Part shown: positions 62,054-64,000 of the stretch, piece by piece
Position numbering within the stretch: the stretch's first letter is position 1
How the letters are laid out: the number at the start of each line of letters is the position of its first letter
DNA from: JAOUEA01 sp963821935
Lineage (GTDB): Bacteria > Actinomycetota > UBA4738 > HRBIN12
Direction of reading: 5' to 3'
Assembly: GCA_963821935.1 (NCBI GenBank)
Contig: CAWGFM010000002.1
Location: forward strand, 124,001 to 188,000
DNA: 64,000 nt
Program-made: the position numbers and the translations under genes
The notes under the pieces: model-generated
What the model was told of the DNA's origin: nothing
Database searches by the model: none
What the model saw: only the letters and a program-made list of their open reading frames with translations

Positions 62054-63112
62054 CTACCGCAGCCAGGTCTTGCCGATCGCTTTGGAGAAGTGCCATGCGT
62101 AGCGGAACGTCTTCGGCTTCTTGGATTCGCCACCTCGCCTGGTGAGGAAGGTCACCGGGACCTCGACGACGCGAGCATGCTGACGCAGCGCCTCGATCGT
62201 GACCTCCGAGGTCCAGAACTGATCCTGCACCAGGATGAGCTTGCGCAGGGTCTCGGCGCGCGTGGCCCGATATCCGCTGGAGATGTCGGTGATGCGCTGA
62301 CCGGTCAAGATCGTGACGAACCACGAAAAGAAGTGCACGCCGGTGTGGCGCAGGAACCCACCGCCGCGCTCGAAATCGCCCAGCATGCGCGAGCCGTTCA
62401 CATGATCGGCGCGGTCATCGATGATGGGCTCGATCAGGGTGGGGATCTCTTCGGGCAGGTGCTGGCCGTCCGCGTCTAGGCTGACGACGATGTCGGCCCC
62501 CAGCTGCAGCGCGATGTCGTAACCCACGCGCAGAGCCATGCCCCCGCCGCGCCGGATCGGCAAGGTGGCGGTGAAGGCACCGGCCACACGAGCCGCCTCG
62601 GCGGTGCCGTCGCTGGAATGGTCGTCGACCACGATCGGCACGACGTGGTAGCCCGCGACCTCCTTCGGCATCGCCTCGAGCACCGGGCCAACGTTCTCCG
62701 CCTCGTTGTAGGCGGGGGAGATCGTGACGACCTTGGGACCGGGCGGCACACGACGTTCGGCCTCGGTCCAGTCGAAGCGCTCCACCGTCAGGGCCTCCAC
62801 CAGCTGCTGGATCGCCCGCTCGCTGCGGTCGGAGTGTCCCTGCAACCGGAACAAGAGCAGGAAGAGCACCACGACGGCGCCGAGCAACAGCGCCACGAGA
62901 CGCCGGTTGTCGCCCGGCCGTCGTTGGAGGTTGAACGTGTCGAAGAGCGGGTCGAGCAGGTTGGGGAAGGCGGCGAGCAGGAGGACCGTGGCCGTCGCGA
63001 AGACGGCAGTGAACAGGCTGAGCCGGCTGATGTTGCGCCGACGGTACGACCGGACCGCCACCAGGAAGAACGCGACCGCGGCCGCGCCGGCGAACAGCCG
63101 CAACGCCCACAT
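62054..63112 (-). CDS. DUF2304 / family 2 glycosyltransferase fusion
   Basis: 352 residues. The N-terminal ~100 residues hold three membrane spans of the DUF2304 type (WALRLFAGAAAVAFFLVAV and two more). The rest is a GT2 catalytic domain: TISPAYNEAENVGPVLEAM, VVDDHSSDGTA, the metal motif SLDADGQHLPEEIP, and SGYRATRAETLRKL. It is related to dolichol/polyprenyl-phosphate mannosyl or glucosyltransferases, so a polyprenyl-linked sugar donor is a reasonable guess. ATG 63112 lies 5 bases after the SqdB-like stop, so the two are an operon. Confidence 0.83.
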   Translation of the reverse strand: MWALRLFAGAAAVAFFLVAVRSYRRRNISRLSLFTAVFATATVLLLAAFPNLLDPLFDTFNLQRRPGDNRRLVALLLGAVVVLFLLLFRLQGHSDRSERAIQQLVEALTVERFDWTEAERRVPPGPKVVTISPAYNEAENVGPVLEAMPKEVAGYHVVPIVVDDHSSDGTAEAARVAGAFTATLPIRRGGGMALRVGYDIALQLGADIVVSLDADGQHLPEEIPTLIEPIIDDRADHVNGSRMLGDFERGGGFLRHTGVHFFSWFVTILTGQRITDISSGYRATRAETLRKLILVQDQFWTSEVTIEALRQHARVVEVPVTFLTRRGGESKKPKTFRYAWHFSKAIGKTWLR

Positions 63113-63117
63113 GGAGC

Positions 63118-64000
63118 CTACGAACCCGAACGGTCTACGGGGTCGCGTCCCGGCTGCCACCGGTCGGCCGGCAAGATGTGCTCGGTGATCACGCGGTCCC
63201 GGTAGCGCTCGATCTGGGTGAACATCGAGCCGATCAGCGTCTCGGACAGCAGGTGCGGCTCCAGGCCGAGGTCCAGCAGCTTCGTGTGCGCCGGGTTGTA
63301 GTAGTGCTCTTCCAGCTCGAACCGTGGGTTGTCGATGGGATCCACCGTCACGTCGATGCCCACCTCGGCGCCGGCCTTCTGCACGATCTCGGCCAGCTCC
63401 ATCACCGAGAACGATTCGGTGAACTGGTTGAACACGCGCATCTCGCCCCGCTCGGCGGGGTGCGTGACCGCCAGCTCCACGCACCGCAGGGTATCGACGA
63501 TGTTGAGGTAGCCGCGGGTCTGTCCGCCCGTGCCATACACCGTGAGCGGATGACCGATCACCGCTTGCAGGCAGAACCGGTTGAGCGCCGTGCCGAACAC
63601 GTCGTCGTAGTCGAATCGGGTGAGGAGCCGGTCGTCGAGCTTCGTCTCCTCGGTCTCGATCCCGTACACGACCCCCTGGTTCAGGTCGGTGGCGCGCATG
63701 CCCCACACGCGGCAGGCGAAGTGGATGTTGTGCGAGTCGTGAACCTTGGACAGGTGATACATCGAGCCCGGCAGCTTGGGGAACGGCAACGTGTCGGTGC
63801 GCCCGTTGTGGTCGATCTCGATGTAGCCCTCTTCGATATCGATATTGGGCGTGCCGTACTCGCCCATGGTGCCCAGCTTCACCAGATGTGCGTCGGGGGT
63901 CAGGTCACGCATCGCGTAGATCACGTTGAGCGTGTTCACGACGTTGTTCGTCTGGGTGAACACGGCGTGCTCGCGATCCTTCATGGAATAGGGAGCGCTG
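63118..64000 (-). CDS. sqdB: SqdB-like UDP-sulfoquinovose synthase (C-terminal part)
   Basis: The 5' end lies beyond the right edge; the frame is open to base 64000, where the sequence SAPYSMKDRE continues the known family strand. About 294 residues are visible. SDR-type NAD enzyme with KLGTMGEYG and the catalytic YHLSKVHDSHN (Y-x3-K). The GTMGEYGTPN and LNQGVVYG stretches point to SqdB/SQD1, which makes UDP-sulfoquinovose from UDP-glucose and sulfite. Product may be sulfolipid or a sulfosugar glycan; no sqdX-type GT4 is visible in the window. Linked to the GT2 gene downstream. Confidence 0.85.
   Translation of the reverse strand, partial: SAPYSMKDREHAVFTQTNNVVNTLNVIYAMRDLTPDAHLVKLGTMGEYGTPNIDIEEGYIEIDHNGRTDTLPFPKLPGSMYHLSKVHDSHNIHFACRVWGMRATDLNQGVVYGIETEETKLDDRLLTRFDYDDVFGTALNRFCLQAVIGHPLTVYGTGGQTRGYLNIVDTLRCVELAVTHPAERGEMRVFNQFTESFSVMELAEIVQKAGAEVGIDVTVDPIDNPRFELEEHYYNPAHTKLLDLGLEPHLLSETLIGSMFTQIERYRDRVITEHILPADRWQPGRDPVDRSGS

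Overview
The window is about 64 kb of very GC-rich, densely packed bacterial chromosome. The gene content points to an actinobacterium outside the well-studied genera. It has a WhiB regulator, a mycothiol-dependent (MDMPI-like) protein, F420-type oxidoreductases (LLM and DDN-like), a PimB-like mannosyltransferase, a SufC-SufS-SufU operon, KorAB, a PASTA Ser/Thr kinase and an actinobacterial SOS box. I cannot place it to genus; a deep-branching class such as Acidimicrobiia is only a guess. I found no mobile elements, CRISPR arrays, rRNA or tRNA genes, and no gene-free stretch longer than 300 bases. The two ends cut sufC (left) and an sqdB-like gene (right).

Layout. 0-5 kb: end of the SUF Fe-S operon, a cation/proton exchanger, a DUF2207 membrane protein. 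5-13 kb: GNAT protein, ECF sigma/anti-sigma pair, MDMPI-like protein, glycerate kinase, YbaK, an A-type Fe-S carrier, a secreted beta-propeller. 12.5-19 kb: class III aminotransferase and metH operon, cNMP-binding protein, aldo/keto reductase. 19-29 kb: korAB, IscS-type desulfurase, aquaporin, a run of very small unknown genes behind an atypical receiver, DDN-like protein, Lrp-like sensor, thiolase, and a DEDD exonuclease/GIY-YIG fusion under a clear LexA site. 28.7-36 kb: heptose genes gmhA/hddA, whiB, ygfZ, pimB-like, ArsA. 35-43 kb: ROK kinase, LLM oxidoreductase and a folate C1 set (5-formyl-THF cyclo-ligase, GcvT-like, FtcD, cyclodeaminase-like, Fhs). 43-53 kb: peptidase, fdhD, a nonapeptide-repeat protein with an RDD partner, a selenocysteine formate dehydrogenase operon, mobA. 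53-64 kb: MBL hydrolase, carbamate kinase, phosphofructokinase, threonine aldolase, sulfite-oxidase-like protein, PASTA kinase, pseudouridine catabolism, GT2 and SqdB.

The most notable system is the formate dehydrogenase. Its catalytic subunit is read through an in-frame UGA at 47402-47404 (selenocysteine 83), followed by a SECIS hairpin whose GGUC loop sits at the same distance from the UGA as I recall for E. coli fdhF. The subunit is also split. The N-terminal [4Fe-4S]/lysine domain that normally begins the catalytic chain is the C-terminus of a separate ferredoxin-domain protein encoded 2 kb downstream, after a fused NuoE-NuoF subunit. FdhD and MobA, needed to mature the molybdenum cofactor, flank the operon. 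Fhs, FtcD and related folate enzymes lie just upstream, so NAD-linked formate oxidation and formate entry into the folate pool are encoded side by side.

A second theme is transcription. About 20 genes carry a TANNNT -10 box ending 6-9 bases, usually exactly 6, before ATG or GTG, which implies leaderless mRNAs and fixes several start codons. Three genes, in contrast, lack a usable ATG/GTG/TTG at the place where their conserved N-terminus begins.
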